The position numbers and the translations under genes are program-made. 64,000 bases of DNA, taken from Gammaproteobacteria bacterium (GTDB taxonomy: Bacteria > Pseudomonadota > Gammaproteobacteria > Xanthomonadales > Wenzhouxiangellaceae). The notes below the pieces were generated by a model. That model searched no databases, had not been told where the DNA came from, and worked only from the letters and a program-made list of their open reading frames with translations. This document shows positions 1 through 10,183 of this stretch, one piece after another. The stretch is from contig JAHJQV010000045.1 of NCBI GenBank assembly GCA_018819105.1, positions 54,879 through 118,878 on the forward strand, written 5' to 3'. The first letter of the stretch is position 1. Every line of letters starts with the position of its first letter.

Positions 1-468
1 TTTCGTGAGTGGCGCTTGCTGGCGCACATGCGTGACTTGCAGTTGCCAGTGCCGCAACCGCTGGCGGCCTTGTGCAGCAGGTCAGGCCGTCGTTATCAGG
101 CGGCATTGCTGACGCGCTGGATCGACAATGCCGTGCCATTGCATCAGCGGCTGGAGCAGGTCAGCGACGCGCAGGCTGACGGGCTGTTCAGCCTGGTGTT
201 GCAGACCATTGCCGATTTGCATGCTGCCGGTGTCTACCATCCGGACCTGAACTTTGGCAATGTGCTCATTGATGCCAGTGACAGCGTCTGGCTGATCGAT
301 TTTGATCGTGCCAGATTGCTCGACCAGGCATCACGACGTCACCGGCTGGCCCTGCCGTCCATGCATGCGCGCCTGCTGCGTTCGGCTCGGCGTCTGCAAC
401 AGGGTGCCAGGCTGCAGCCGCAGCATGTGCTGCGGCTGCAGGAACTGCTGGTCAAACAGCAGGACTGA
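1..468 (+). CDS. kdkA: 3-deoxy-D-manno-octulosonic acid kinase (C-terminal part)
   Basis: The reading frame is open from the first base, so the N-terminal part lies outside the window; about 155 residues are visible. The kinase-like catalytic segment HPDLNFGN, followed about 15 residues later by LIDFDRA, is the Brenner-type catalytic loop plus metal-binding DFD of the WaaP/KdkA family. These enzymes phosphorylate Kdo in the lipid A inner core at the cytoplasmic face of the inner membrane. The gene ends 2 bases before the end of the convergent M16 peptidase gene. A heptose kinase (WaaP) is the alternative; the short spacing and DLNFGN form favour KdkA. Confidence 0.85.
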   Translation, partial: FREWRLLAHMRDLQLPVPQPLAALCSRSGRRYQAALLTRWIDNAVPLHQRLEQVSDAQADGLFSLVLQTIADLHAAGVYHPDLNFGNVLIDASDSVWLIDFDRARLLDQASRRHRLALPSMHARLLRSARRLQQGARLQPQHVLRLQELLVKQQD

Positions 469-470
469 CG

Positions 471-3221
471 TCAGTCGATCGGCTGACCGTTTTCGTCCAG
501 ATACTGGATCGGGCCCAGCTGCAGTGATTCCAGTTCTTCGCTGATCGCTGCGCGATCACCCACCAGCACCCAGAGCAGGCTGTCGTCATTAATGTGCTGA
601 TTGGCGGCAGACTGAATTGCCTCCAGTTGCAGCGAGCGGTAGCGTGAGGCCAGCGTCTCCACATAATTGTCCGGGCGGCCATAGACATGGTTTGCGACCA
701 GAGCACCGAGCACGGCCCGGGCGGTCTCGAACTGACCCGGCAGGCTGTTGGTGTTGTTGTTGACGGTTTTTTCCAGCTCCTCGACCGTGGCCGGTGCTGC
801 GCCCAGATAGTCGGTCAGCTCGCGTTGAATTTCCGCGATGGACTCGCCGGTTTTGTCGGTCTGCACTGGCGCATAGATCAGCCATGGGCGCTGACCCCTG
901 GCATCCTGCATGAAGCTGAAGGCACCATACGCCCAGCCTTTGTCCTCTCGCAGGTTCATATTGATGCGCGAAGTAAAGCTGCCGCCAAAAATCTCGTTCA
1001 TCGCACTGATCTGGAGATTGCTGTCGGTGCCGGTGGGCGGAAACAGCTGACCGGCCATGATCACGGTCTGGGGTGAGTCCGGGCGATCGATCAGATACAC
1101 GGCAGTCTTGTTGCGGGCGGGCACGGTCGGCAGCGTTTTGCTGATGCTGGCAGACGATTGCGGCTGCCAGTCGGCAAAGTGCCGGTTGAGCAGCTTGAGC
1201 AGCTCATCCAGGTCGCTGTCACCCACCACGAACAGCCTGGCATTGTCAGGACGCAGCCAGTTCTGGTGAAAGCTGATCAGATCATCGCGCTGCAGACTGG
1301 CAACCGATGCCTCGGTGCCGGATCCGGTGAACGGGATGCCATAGGCGTGATTTTTGCCGTACAGCAGCGGTGGCAGGGTGCGCAGTGCCAGACCGACCGG
1401 CTGGGCTTTTTCCTGCTGTATGCGCACCAGCTGACGCTTTTTCTGCAGTGCCAGATCGTCCTCGTGGAACGCCGGATTGCGGATCACGTCGCTGTACAGC
1501 TCTATCGATGCATCGAGATTGCTGCGCAGCGCCGACAGCGTGACACTGGTCGTGTCCAGGCCACTGCCGGCACCGATGCGTGCCCCCAGCTCTTCGCTGC
1601 GCTGGCTGATCTCCAGCGCAGTGCGTCTTTGTGTGCCTTCACTGAGCATGCCGGCGGTGAAACCGGCCAGACCCAGCTTGCCGCCGGCATCGGCGGCGTA
1701 ACCGGCGTCAAACACCATTTGCATTTCCACCACCGGCACCGCACCACGGTGCGCGAACACCACTTCGATGCCATTGTCCAGTTGGGCGCGCTGGATGGCA
1801 GGGAAATTGAGATCGGGCATGCTGCCTACCGCCGGCAGTTGGCTGCGATCGGCCTCGGTTTCGACCGTGGCGTAGTTCGGGAACGGTAACACCGTGAGCT
1901 GGTGATAGGGACGCGTCAGCCACTGTTCTGCGATGTTTTGCAGATCCTTGCCCGTGGCGGCATTGATGCGTTCCAGGCTGCGCTGGAAATGTCCCGGATC
2001 ATCGGCGTACAGCGCACCCTGGGCCAGCGTCACCGCCTTGCCGCCAAAGCCGCCAATCTGCTCCAGGCCGCGGATGACGCTGGCATTGATGCTGGTCTTG
2101 ATGCGTTGCAGCTCCTGCTTGTCCGGTCCCTGCGCAATCAGCCGCTGCAGTTCCTGCTCGATGATGTCGGTGACTTCGACGGCGTCGGCCTCCGGCTGCA
2201 GGCTGGCGGTGATGGTGAATATGCTGGCCAGTTCGTGACGCTCCAGGCTGGCGCTGATGTCGGTTGCCAGTTGCAGCTCCTGCACCAGTTTCTGATACAG
2301 GCGTGAGGTTTTGCCGCCACCGAGCAGGTCGGCGAACAGGTCGAGCTGATCGGCGGCTGCGGTGATGCGGCCGGGCACGGTCCAGCTGCGGTAGATGCGC
2401 GTCTGCGGCACCTGATCATACATGCTTTCGATGATGTTGCTGTCCGGCTCCGGCACCCAGTGATTGAGCTTTTGCAGCGGCGGCCCGGCGGCAATGTCGC
2501 CGAAGTATTTTTCCACCAGCGGTCTGGCGCTGGCGGCGTCGATGTCACCGGCCAGCACCAGCACGGTGTTGGCGGCACCGTAATAGGTGTTGAACCATTC
2601 CTTGACGTCGTCCAGGCTTGCGGCATTGAGATCCTCCATCGATCCGATGGTGCTCCAGCGGTATGGGTGTCCCTGCGGAAACAGGCCTTCCTGCATGCGA
2701 TAGCGCACCTTGCCATAGGGCTGGTTGTCGCCCTGGCGTTTTTCGTTCTGCACCACCCCGCGCTGCTCGTCGAGCCTGGCCTGATCAACCACGCCCAGCA
2801 AGTGTCCCATGCGGTCGGATTCCATCCACAAGGCCATCTCCAGCGCCGGGGTCGGCACGGTGGCGAAATAATTGGTGCGGTCCAGCCAGGTGGTGCCGTT
2901 CATGCCGGTGGCACCCACCTGCTCGAACGGTTTGAAATACTCGTCGTTGTAGTTCTCGCTGCCGTTGAACATCAGGTGCTCAAACAGATGCGCGAAGCCG
3001 GTCTTGCCGGGCTTCTCATCCTTGGAGCCGACGTGATACCAGACGCTGACGGCGACAATCGGTGCCTTGCGGTCTTCATGCACCACCACGCGCAGTCCAT
3101 TGTCGAGCTGAAACTGCTCGTAATCGATATTGATGTCGGGGCCTGTGGCCAGCGCGATGTTGCTGATGTACAGCAGCAGCAGGGTCAAGCAAATGCGGTG
3201 TCGAATCATGTCGGTGTTCAT
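471..3221 (-). CDS. Secreted M16 (pitrilysin/insulinase) family zinc peptidase, two-domain
   Basis: 916 residues. The N-terminus has a short basic segment and a hydrophobic stretch (about residues 10-25), consistent with export. The inverted zinc motif HLFEH is at about residues 78-82, with the downstream Glu in the GVVQNE segment near residue 158, so the N-terminal half is catalytic. The second half (from about residue 480) repeats the M16 fold without an HxxEH, as usual for the paired-domain periplasmic or surface M16 proteins. It would cleave peptides or small proteins in the envelope; the substrate is unknown. An in-frame ATG at residue 5 is an alternative start. Confidence 0.88.
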   Translation of the reverse strand: MNTDMIRHRICLTLLLLYISNIALATGPDINIDYEQFQLDNGLRVVVHEDRKAPIVAVSVWYHVGSKDEKPGKTGFAHLFEHLMFNGSENYNDEYFKPFEQVGATGMNGTTWLDRTNYFATVPTPALEMALWMESDRMGHLLGVVDQARLDEQRGVVQNEKRQGDNQPYGKVRYRMQEGLFPQGHPYRWSTIGSMEDLNAASLDDVKEWFNTYYGAANTVLVLAGDIDAASARPLVEKYFGDIAAGPPLQKLNHWVPEPDSNIIESMYDQVPQTRIYRSWTVPGRITAAADQLDLFADLLGGGKTSRLYQKLVQELQLATDISASLERHELASIFTITASLQPEADAVEVTDIIEQELQRLIAQGPDKQELQRIKTSINASVIRGLEQIGGFGGKAVTLAQGALYADDPGHFQRSLERINAATGKDLQNIAEQWLTRPYHQLTVLPFPNYATVETEADRSQLPAVGSMPDLNFPAIQRAQLDNGIEVVFAHRGAVPVVEMQMVFDAGYAADAGGKLGLAGFTAGMLSEGTQRRTALEISQRSEELGARIGAGSGLDTTSVTLSALRSNLDASIELYSDVIRNPAFHEDDLALQKKRQLVRIQQEKAQPVGLALRTLPPLLYGKNHAYGIPFTGSGTEASVASLQRDDLISFHQNWLRPDNARLFVVGDSDLDELLKLLNRHFADWQPQSSASISKTLPTVPARNKTAVYLIDRPDSPQTVIMAGQLFPPTGTDSNLQISAMNEIFGGSFTSRINMNLREDKGWAYGAFSFMQDARGQRPWLIYAPVQTDKTGESIAEIQRELTDYLGAAPATVEELEKTVNNNTNSLPGQFETARAVLGALVANHVYGRPDNYVETLASRYRSLQLEAIQSAANQHINDDSLLWVLVGDRAAISEELESLQLGPIQYLDENGQPID

Positions 3222-3291
3222 CCTGATTGGTTTTATCGGTCAATTGGCCTATTATCCGGCTATGCCCATGCATCGGCCTGTGTAAATCGTC

Positions 3292-3969
3292 ATGTCCATC
3301 GATCGTGTTGAACTGTTCAGTGTGCCCATCTGGCGCAGCCGCATACCGGAAATGCAGCCTTTTGCCGAGCAACTGCGCGAGCAGCTGCTGCAGCAATGGC
3401 GAGATGGCCAGTTTCAGAAGCATCAGTATGGCTACGGTTACCAGACCCCCAGCGTGCTGTTTGATCGCGACAATCTTCTGGCCAGTCCTGCCATGCAGAC
3501 CCTGCAGCAGGCGTTTTTGTCACGCGTGCGCGAAATTCTGCGTCAGCGTGTCAACCACACTGTGCATCTGCCGCCGGACATTTATGCCAGCATGGCCTGG
3601 GCGCTGATCCAGACCAATGAAGACTGGGTCAACGGCAGCTGGCATGATCACGCTCCGGCGCTGATTAGCGGCTGTTACTATCTGCAGCAGCCTGAGACCA
3701 CGAACGAGACCGAAGGTGCACTGGCATTTCAGCGCCCTGGCAGTGTGGATGCATTTGTCCAGCAGGTGCAGTTCGTGAAGCCGCAGCAGGGTGATTTCAT
3801 TCTGTTCCCGTCCTATCTGAGTCATCGCCCCACACCCTGTCCCTCGGCGCAGGATCTGCGCATCTCCATCAATATGGACGCTTACGTGCACTGGCTGCAC
3901 TGGGATGAGGCGGGCAAGCCGCGCATCCACCCGGAGCGCTACCGGCAGCTGCGTGAGGATTCATTGTGA
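3292..3969 (+). CDS. Putative 2OG-Fe(II) oxygenase family protein
   Basis: 225 residues, predicted cytoplasmic. The region WHDHAPALISGCYYLQ, then GDFILFPSYLSHRPTPC and LRISINMD, matches the bacterial putative 2-oxoglutarate/Fe(II) oxygenase family of about 200-230 residues (TIGR02466-type). The HxD-like pair in WHDH and the His in LSHR would be the metal ligands, and the Arg in LRISIN would bind 2-oxoglutarate. The substrate is unknown. It lies between two convergent or divergent minus-strand genes and looks monocistronic. Confidence 0.75.
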   Translation: MSIDRVELFSVPIWRSRIPEMQPFAEQLREQLLQQWRDGQFQKHQYGYGYQTPSVLFDRDNLLASPAMQTLQQAFLSRVREILRQRVNHTVHLPPDIYASMAWALIQTNEDWVNGSWHDHAPALISGCYYLQQPETTNETEGALAFQRPGSVDAFVQQVQFVKPQQGDFILFPSYLSHRPTPCPSAQDLRISINMDAYVHWLHWDEAGKPRIHPERYRQLREDSL

Positions 3970-3972
3970 GGA

Positions 3973-4830
3973 TCACTGTTCAGCTGCGTTTGCCGTTGGG
4001 TCTTCGGTTACCGGCAGCTCACTGATCAGCACCAGCGCGGCCAGGCCCGAGCTGTCGAAATATTCCATTCTTCCGGCCTGGATGCGACGCTTCTGCTGCA
4101 GTGCGCGCACACGATAATCGGCCGGGTTTTCATCGTCGCTGGGTATCTGGCGGTCTTCGCTGCCGGACTGGTCGTCATTGCCGTCAGCGAGATCCTCATT
4201 GCGGTAGTACAGCACGCGCGAACGCTCACGCACATTGAGTTCGGCCACCCCGACCTTGCCGGTGTTGATTTTCAGGCTGCCATCCAGCACGTACTGGAAC
4301 TGTGGCGCGGCATCAGGCTGGGGCGGGTTGTCCGCAGCGCTGGCCAGGTCAGACGTTGCCGAGACCACTGACTGCGCGGTGCCAGTGCTGTCCGTTGGCC
4401 CTGAATCAGCGCTGATGCCGTCTGTGCTCAGCGGTGCTTCACCATGGATGCGCCAGCGCCGCCCAATGCCTTCCAGCTGGTTCCAGCGGTAATAACCAAG
4501 CAGGTCATACCGGCCCTGCATGCGCTGCCAGGCGCTGGCCATGGGTTCACTGGCGAATGGTTCGATGTCTTCGCTGTCTGTGTCAGGCGCGCTGGCCACC
4601 GGTATGGCCGGCATCACCGGCAACGGGCGGAAGTCCTGCAGGCGGGTCTGCTCACGCCAGGCGATGTCACCGGGACGATGTGCGAACAGCAGCACCTCAA
4701 CGTGCCAGATGTTCTCTGCGGGCGCGGTTTCGGTGGACGGTTGGGACTGACTCCATGCCGGCACCGACAGGGTCAGCAGCAGGCCGCACAGCCAGTACGG
4801 TGATGACGATTTGTGCTCAGTGCCGGTCAT
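3973..4830 (-). CDS. csiV: CsiV family protein
   Basis: 285 residues with an N-terminal signal peptide (hydrophobic LLLTLSVPAWS after a short start). The segment IWHVEVLLFAHRPGD and the later LDGSLKINTGKVGVAELNVRER match the CsiV family, first described in Shewanella as a peptidoglycan-binding partner needed for PBP1a/LpoA function. The start overlaps the end of mfd by 14 bases, and csiV directly after mfd is a conserved gammaproteobacterial arrangement. The middle (residues 85-185) is Ser/Asp/Ala rich and poorly conserved. The envelope role is inferred from family membership. Confidence 0.8.
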   Translation of the reverse strand: MTGTEHKSSSPYWLCGLLLTLSVPAWSQSQPSTETAPAENIWHVEVLLFAHRPGDIAWREQTRLQDFRPLPVMPAIPVASAPDTDSEDIEPFASEPMASAWQRMQGRYDLLGYYRWNQLEGIGRRWRIHGEAPLSTDGISADSGPTDSTGTAQSVVSATSDLASAADNPPQPDAAPQFQYVLDGSLKINTGKVGVAELNVRERSRVLYYRNEDLADGNDDQSGSEDRQIPSDDENPADYRVRALQQKRRIQAGRMEYFDSSGLAALVLISELPVTEDPTANAAEQ

Positions 4831-7800
4831 GCTGCTGCTGTTCTCCGCTTGATTTCCGCGCGTCAGGCTGGTTTGCCGGATCGGGTTTCAGATCCTGCAA
4901 CAACTGACGAATATAAAGCAATCGCTGCTGGTCGTCATCCAGCAGCGCTTTCAGGCTCAGTCGCTGCTGACCCTGCAGCTTGAATTCGTCTGCCTGGTAT
5001 TGCACTTTGGCGATCAGTTTCGCGCTGTCTATGCGCGGCTGTTCGCTGAAATCGATCCAGCCACCACCAGGGCCGAAGTCGATGCGTGCCAGCCCAAGCT
5101 GTTTTGCCTGCAGCTTGAGGTTGCTGATGGCGATCAGGTTCTTTGTTGCCTGCGGCAACAATCCGAAACGATCGATCAGCTCGATCTGCAGCTGCCGCAG
5201 GGCCTCGTTGTCGCTGGCCATGCTGATGCGCTTGTACAGGGTCAGCCGCATCGGCACATCAGGCAGGTAGTCGTCGGGTATGAATGCCGGCAGATGCAGC
5301 TCCACCGTACCTGTGCGCAGCATGGGCTGACTCAGATCGGGCTCCTCGCCGGCACGCAGGGCGGCCACGGCCTGTTCCAGCATCTGCAGATGCAGTTCGA
5401 AGCCGATGGCGTGCATCTGCCCGCTCTGCTCCTCGCCCAGCAGTTCGCCGGCACCGCGGATTTCCATGTCATGGGTGGACAGGGCAAAGCCGGCCCCGAG
5501 GTCTTCCAGCTCACTGATCGCCTGCAGCCGCTTCTGGGCATCGGCGGTGATGTTCTGCCAGTCTGCAATCAGCAGGTAGGCAAACGCGCGATGGTGCGAA
5601 CGGCCGACGCGTCCACGCAACTGGTGCAACTGGGCCAGGCCGAAATGATCGGCCTTGTTGATGAGAATGGTGTTGGCGCTGGCCACGTCGATGCCGTTTT
5701 CGATGATCGTGGTGCACACCAGGATGCTGAAGCGCCGGGCATAGAAGTCGCGCATCACCCGTTCCAGCTCCGGCTGCGGCATCTGGCCGTGGGCAATGGC
5801 AATGGATTCCTGTGGAAACAGGCGACCCAGCTGAGTGGCCATGGAGGCGATTGTGCGCACTTTATTGTGCACAAAGTACACCTGTCCGCCACGCTGCAGC
5901 TCTCGCTCGATGGCATCGCTGATGAGGCTGTCGTCCCATTGTGTCACCGTGGTCTTGACGGCAATGCGGCGGGCCGGCGGGGTGGCGATGATGGACAGGT
6001 CGCGGATGCCGGACATGGCCATGCCCAGGGTGCGCGGGATTGGTGTTGCGGTCAGCGTCAGCATGTCCACCTCGGCGCGCAGGGTTTTCAATTTTTCCTT
6101 GTGCCGCACCCCGAAGCGCTGTTCTTCGTCCACGATCAACAGACCGAGGTTGGCAAAGCCGATGTTGTCCTGCAGCAGCTTGTGCGTGCCGATGATGATG
6201 TCGAGCTTGCCTGCAGCCAGCGCATCCAGCAGTTCCCGGCTCTCCCTGGCGCTACGGGTGCGCGAAAGCAGGCCAATTTTCACCGGCCAGTCAGCGAAGC
6301 GGTCCGAGAACACGTTGAAGTGCTGCCGCGCCAGCAGCGTGGTCGGGCACAGCAGCGCGACCTGATGACCGCTCTGCACGGCCACGAATGCGGCACGCAG
6401 GGCCACCTCGGTCTTGCCGAAACCGACGTCACCGCAGACCACCCGGTCCATGATCCTTGGGCTGGTCATGTCGGCAATGACGGCGTCAATGGCAGTCTGC
6501 TGATCCGCAGTTTCCTCGAACGGAAAGGCCCCGGCAAATTCGGTATACAGTTTGCGATCCAGGGTCATGGCGGTACCGCTGGCGGCTTCGCGGCGGGCAT
6601 AGATGTCCAGCAGCTCGGCAGCGGCATCCCGGATCTTGCGCGCTGCCTTGCGCCGGGTTTTCTGCCAGCGGTCGCTGCCCAGCCTGTGCAACGCGGTGCT
6701 GTCCTGATCGCCGCCGATGTAGCGGGTGATCAGCTGCAGATCGCTGATCGGTACATACAGTTTGTCGCCTTCGGCATATTCCAGCGTCAGATACTCGCCC
6801 TGCATGCCGGCCACCTCCAGCACGCTGAGCCCCTGGTAGCGACCGATGCCCTGTTCTTCGTGCACCACCAGCGCGCCCACCTGCAGATCGGCCAGGCCAC
6901 GGATCACGGCGGCCGGATCGCGTTCGCCCGGGCGGCGCTGCTTCTGTCTGACGCGGCCCTTGAACAGCTGTGATTCGGTCAGGATCAGCAGCTGTTCCTG
7001 GGGCAGCTCCAGGCCGTCGCTCAAAGGCAGATCGACCACCGCCAGCGGCACATCCGGACTGGCGCGGAATGCATGCCAGTCGGGCAGATGGCGTGGTCGC
7101 AGTCGGAATGCCGCCAGTGACTCACTCAGCACCTCGCGTCGGCCGGCGCTGTCGGCCGCGAGCAGTATGCGTCCAGGGTAATGCTCGGCAAGATGGCTGA
7201 GGCTGTGTTCTGCGTGGCTGCTGTGCAGATCCAGCTCCGGTGCGGGTTTGACATCGAACTGCGCCAGCGCAATGTGCTGACCGCTGCGCGCGCTCGGCTC
7301 GGCGAGCAGCTCGATGCTGCCGCGGCGCTGCAGCCATGGTTGCAGTTCGGGCAGACTGATGAACAGTTCAGCGGGCGTCAGAATCGGTCGCTGGATGTCA
7401 TGCCGGCGCTGCTCATGGCGCTCATCCACATGCTGCAGAAACTGTGCCGCCGTGTCCTCAATGCCGGGCTGCAGGATCAGTTGCGGCTGTGGGCCCAGAT
7501 AATCGAACAGACTGCTGGTGTGCTCGAAAAAAAGCGGCAGAAAGTATTCCAGCCCCTGCGGGTGGTAGCCCTTGCGCAGATCCTGATAGATCGTGCAGTG
7601 GCGCATGTCCAGGCTGAAGCGCTGACGAAAGCGCTGGCGGAACTGCTCACTGGACTCCGGCGTGAATGGATACTCGCGACTGGGCAGCAGTCGCACCGAT
7701 GTCATGGCCTGCAGGGAGCGCTGGGTTTCCGGGTCGAAACTGCGCAGCGAGTCGATGTCGTCGTCCAGCCACTCGATACGCAGGGGCAGGTCGATGCCGG

Positions 7801-8350
7801 CCGGAAACACATCGATCAGGGCACCGCGTTGGGCAAACTGACCACTTTGATAAACCGCGTCCACCGGCTCATAGCCGGTGTTGATCAGGTTTTCCCGGAA
7901 CGCCAGCATCGGCAGTGTCTCACCGACACTGATCTGCAGACTGTGGCCGCGGATGAACTCGATCGGTGCCAGCCGTTGCAGCAGCGTGCTGACCGGCACT
8001 ATGAGCAGTCCGCGCTGGGTATCGGGCAGGCTGGCAAGCGTCGCCAGGCGTGCCGAAATGATGTCCGGGTGGGGCGAAAACAGGTCGTAGGGGAGGGTTT
8101 CCCAGTCCGGGAAATGCAGCACCGGCAGGCTGTCGTCGTCTCGCAGCAGCAGGCAGTCCCGCTCCAGCATGCTGGCCTGCTGCGCCGAGGTGCAGATCAC
8201 CACGGTCAATCCGGCATGTTGTCTGGCAGTGGCGCAGATGGCCATCGCTGCGGCGGCAGCAAGCGCCGGCTGACCATACAGGCCCGACCACAGGTTGCGG
8301 CGATCAGCGACGGGAGAAGGTGGCTGCAATGGCGAATGAATGTCTGGCAT
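4817..8350 (-). CDS. mfd: Transcription-repair coupling factor
   Basis: 1177 residues, the expected length for Mfd. Visible are the UvrB-homology N-terminal region (PVLHFPDWETLPYD), the RNA-polymerase-interacting domain (GALVVHEEQGIGRYQGL) and the RecG-like translocase with Walker A GDVGFGKTEVAL, DEEQRFG motif II, TATPIPRT motif III and the Q..RGRVGR motif VI. A C-terminal UvrA-binding regulatory domain follows. The protein removes stalled RNA polymerase at template-strand lesions and recruits UvrA. It heads a two-gene unit with csiV. Confidence 0.97.
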   Translation of the reverse strand: MPDIHSPLQPPSPVADRRNLWSGLYGQPALAAAAAMAICATARQHAGLTVVICTSAQQASMLERDCLLLRDDDSLPVLHFPDWETLPYDLFSPHPDIISARLATLASLPDTQRGLLIVPVSTLLQRLAPIEFIRGHSLQISVGETLPMLAFRENLINTGYEPVDAVYQSGQFAQRGALIDVFPAGIDLPLRIEWLDDDIDSLRSFDPETQRSLQAMTSVRLLPSREYPFTPESSEQFRQRFRQRFSLDMRHCTIYQDLRKGYHPQGLEYFLPLFFEHTSSLFDYLGPQPQLILQPGIEDTAAQFLQHVDERHEQRRHDIQRPILTPAELFISLPELQPWLQRRGSIELLAEPSARSGQHIALAQFDVKPAPELDLHSSHAEHSLSHLAEHYPGRILLAADSAGRREVLSESLAAFRLRPRHLPDWHAFRASPDVPLAVVDLPLSDGLELPQEQLLILTESQLFKGRVRQKQRRPGERDPAAVIRGLADLQVGALVVHEEQGIGRYQGLSVLEVAGMQGEYLTLEYAEGDKLYVPISDLQLITRYIGGDQDSTALHRLGSDRWQKTRRKAARKIRDAAAELLDIYARREAASGTAMTLDRKLYTEFAGAFPFEETADQQTAIDAVIADMTSPRIMDRVVCGDVGFGKTEVALRAAFVAVQSGHQVALLCPTTLLARQHFNVFSDRFADWPVKIGLLSRTRSARESRELLDALAAGKLDIIIGTHKLLQDNIGFANLGLLIVDEEQRFGVRHKEKLKTLRAEVDMLTLTATPIPRTLGMAMSGIRDLSIIATPPARRIAVKTTVTQWDDSLISDAIERELQRGGQVYFVHNKVRTIASMATQLGRLFPQESIAIAHGQMPQPELERVMRDFYARRFSILVCTTIIENGIDVASANTILINKADHFGLAQLHQLRGRVGRSHHRAFAYLLIADWQNITADAQKRLQAISELEDLGAGFALSTHDMEIRGAGELLGEEQSGQMHAIGFELHLQMLEQAVAALRAGEEPDLSQPMLRTGTVELHLPAFIPDDYLPDVPMRLTLYKRISMASDNEALRQLQIELIDRFGLLPQATKNLIAISNLKLQAKQLGLARIDFGPGGGWIDFSEQPRIDSAKLIAKVQYQADEFKLQGQQRLSLKALLDDDQQRLLYIRQLLQDLKPDPANQPDARKSSGEQQQHDRH

Positions 8351-8437
8351 AGTGAACGTGACGGTGGCAGCAGACCTACGAGGTCAGAGCTGTTGGTGAG
8401 TGAGTCTCGCCGCCTGTGACACGGCTGGCCGTTGGCG

Positions 8438-10150
8438 TCAAGGGCGGTAATTGATAACCGGTTTACCCAGCCAGCGCAGTATTATAAACAGACTCAGCGC
8501 GGCCAGCAGCATTCCCAGCCACCACGGCATGCCGTATCCAACCGGGATCATGGCCACCAGCATCGCCACCACGCCTACCAGCAGAGCATACGGCAGCTGG
8601 GTGCGCACATGCTCGATGTGATCGCAATGACTGGCCATGGATGACATGATCGTGGTGTCGGAGATCGGCGAGCAGTGGTCGCCCCAGACCGCACCACCCA
8701 GCACCGCTGCGGTGGCGGTGTAGAGGATGTGCCAATGCTGCTGTTCGGTCATGCTCTGCATGTCCAGCATGGTCCAGGCGGTGGGCACCACCAGCGGCAG
8801 CAGGATGCCCATGACCCCCCAGCTGGAACCGGTGGCAAACGCAGTCAGTGCAGCAATCACGAACACCAGTGCCGGCAGCAGTTGCACCGGCAGCCAGGTA
8901 CCAATCAATGCCACCAGATAAGCCGCGGTACCCAGCAACTGGGTGATTTCTCCCAATGACCAGGCCAGCAGCAGAATGACCATGGCAAACAGCATGTTCT
9001 GCACGCCGCCGAACCAGGCCTTGACCGTGTCCTCCATGTTCAGCAGCCCGCTGAAGATGGTCATCACAGCGGCCACCAGCACGCCCAGCATGGAACCCCA
9101 CAACAGCGCCTGGTAACTGTCTGCTGCGCCAACAATGTTGCGCAGCGACCCGGTCTGACCATCCAGGGCATTGACCCCGGTGTGCCAGAGTCCGCCTAGC
9201 ACGGCCACGATCAGCACCAGAATCGGCAGCAGCGCATTGCGTGCTTTGGCGCGGGTGGCTGGAATGCTGTCCTCGATGTCGTGGTGGCCGTTGCCGCTGG
9301 CTGCGCGCGGCTGATCAGCGGGATCGGCACGCACCCGTCGTTCGGCCTCCAGCATGGGGCCAAAATCGCGGTTGCCGAGGGTGATCAGCAGTACAAAAAA
9401 CAGAGCCAGCAGCGGATAAAAGCTGTACGGGATGGTGTTTAAAAACACCAGATAGGCCTGCTGGTTGAAACCGTCGATGTTGGCCACGGCGTCCTGGATC
9501 AGACCGACTTCGTAACCCACCCAGGTGGTGATCAGCGCCACGCTGGCCACCGGTGCGGCGGTGGAGTCGACAATGTAGGCCAGCTTGGCGCGGGAGATGC
9601 GCACACGGTCGGTGAGCGGTCGCATTGTGTTGCCGACCACCAGTGTGTTGGCGTAGTCATCAAAAAATATCGCCAGGCCCATGGCCCAGGTGGTGAACGC
9701 GGCGCGTCTGGCGTCGCCGGCCCAGTTGCTGACCCGACGCACGATGCCCTGCATGCCGCCATTCGCCGAAATGATCCCCACCATGCCGCCGATCATCAGC
9801 GAGAACAGCATGATGGCAGCGTGGTCGCGGTCGCTCAATGCATTCAGCACATAAACCTGCAGCACCTGCAGCAGGCCGGTGAACACGGCGCCGAAGTCCT
9901 GGCCGGCCAGCACCCAGGCTCCCAGCCAGACGCCGGCAAACAGTGCCGGCACCACCTGCCGGAACAGCAGTGCCAGCAGTATGGCCAGCAGCGGCGGCAG
10001 CACCGACCAGATGCCGGCATGGGTATTGACCGGTTCGGTCGCTGCCGTGACCACTGCGGGCAACAGCAGCAACAGCAGCAGCATTGACCTTGCTGCCGGC
10101 AGCTGGCGCACGCAGGACGTGCGGCGGTGAGAAATCCGGGCTGGGTTCAT
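8438..10150 (-). CDS. Na+/H+ antiporter NhaC family
   Basis: 570 residues, polytopic inner-membrane protein with at least eleven hydrophobic stretches. Recognisable family segments are FDDYANTLVVGNTMRPLTD, the TGSSWGVMGILLP segment and GAVWGDHCSPISDTTIMSS, all typical of the NhaC/YfkN-like antiporters. It likely exchanges cytoplasmic sodium for protons or carries an organic substrate with sodium; the ion cannot be settled from sequence. The first 37 residues include a hydrophobic Leu run that could be a cleavable signal; an internal Met (residue 23) is another possible start. It sits 33 bases downstream of the DUF349 gene on the same strand. Confidence 0.85.
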   Translation of the reverse strand: MNPARISHRRTSCVRQLPAARSMLLLLLLLPAVVTAATEPVNTHAGIWSVLPPLLAILLALLFRQVVPALFAGVWLGAWVLAGQDFGAVFTGLLQVLQVYVLNALSDRDHAAIMLFSLMIGGMVGIISANGGMQGIVRRVSNWAGDARRAAFTTWAMGLAIFFDDYANTLVVGNTMRPLTDRVRISRAKLAYIVDSTAAPVASVALITTWVGYEVGLIQDAVANIDGFNQQAYLVFLNTIPYSFYPLLALFFVLLITLGNRDFGPMLEAERRVRADPADQPRAASGNGHHDIEDSIPATRAKARNALLPILVLIVAVLGGLWHTGVNALDGQTGSLRNIVGAADSYQALLWGSMLGVLVAAVMTIFSGLLNMEDTVKAWFGGVQNMLFAMVILLLAWSLGEITQLLGTAAYLVALIGTWLPVQLLPALVFVIAALTAFATGSSWGVMGILLPLVVPTAWTMLDMQSMTEQQHWHILYTATAAVLGGAVWGDHCSPISDTTIMSSMASHCDHIEHVRTQLPYALLVGVVAMLVAMIPVGYGMPWWLGMLLAALSLFIILRWLGKPVINYRP

Positions 10151-10183
10151 GCGTGGCGGGTCTCCCTGATCGGCTGGCTGAGC

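Noticed and set aside
5000..6973. 657-codon plus-strand frame
   Set aside because: Antisense shadow of mfd; no ribosome-binding site or recognisable domain.
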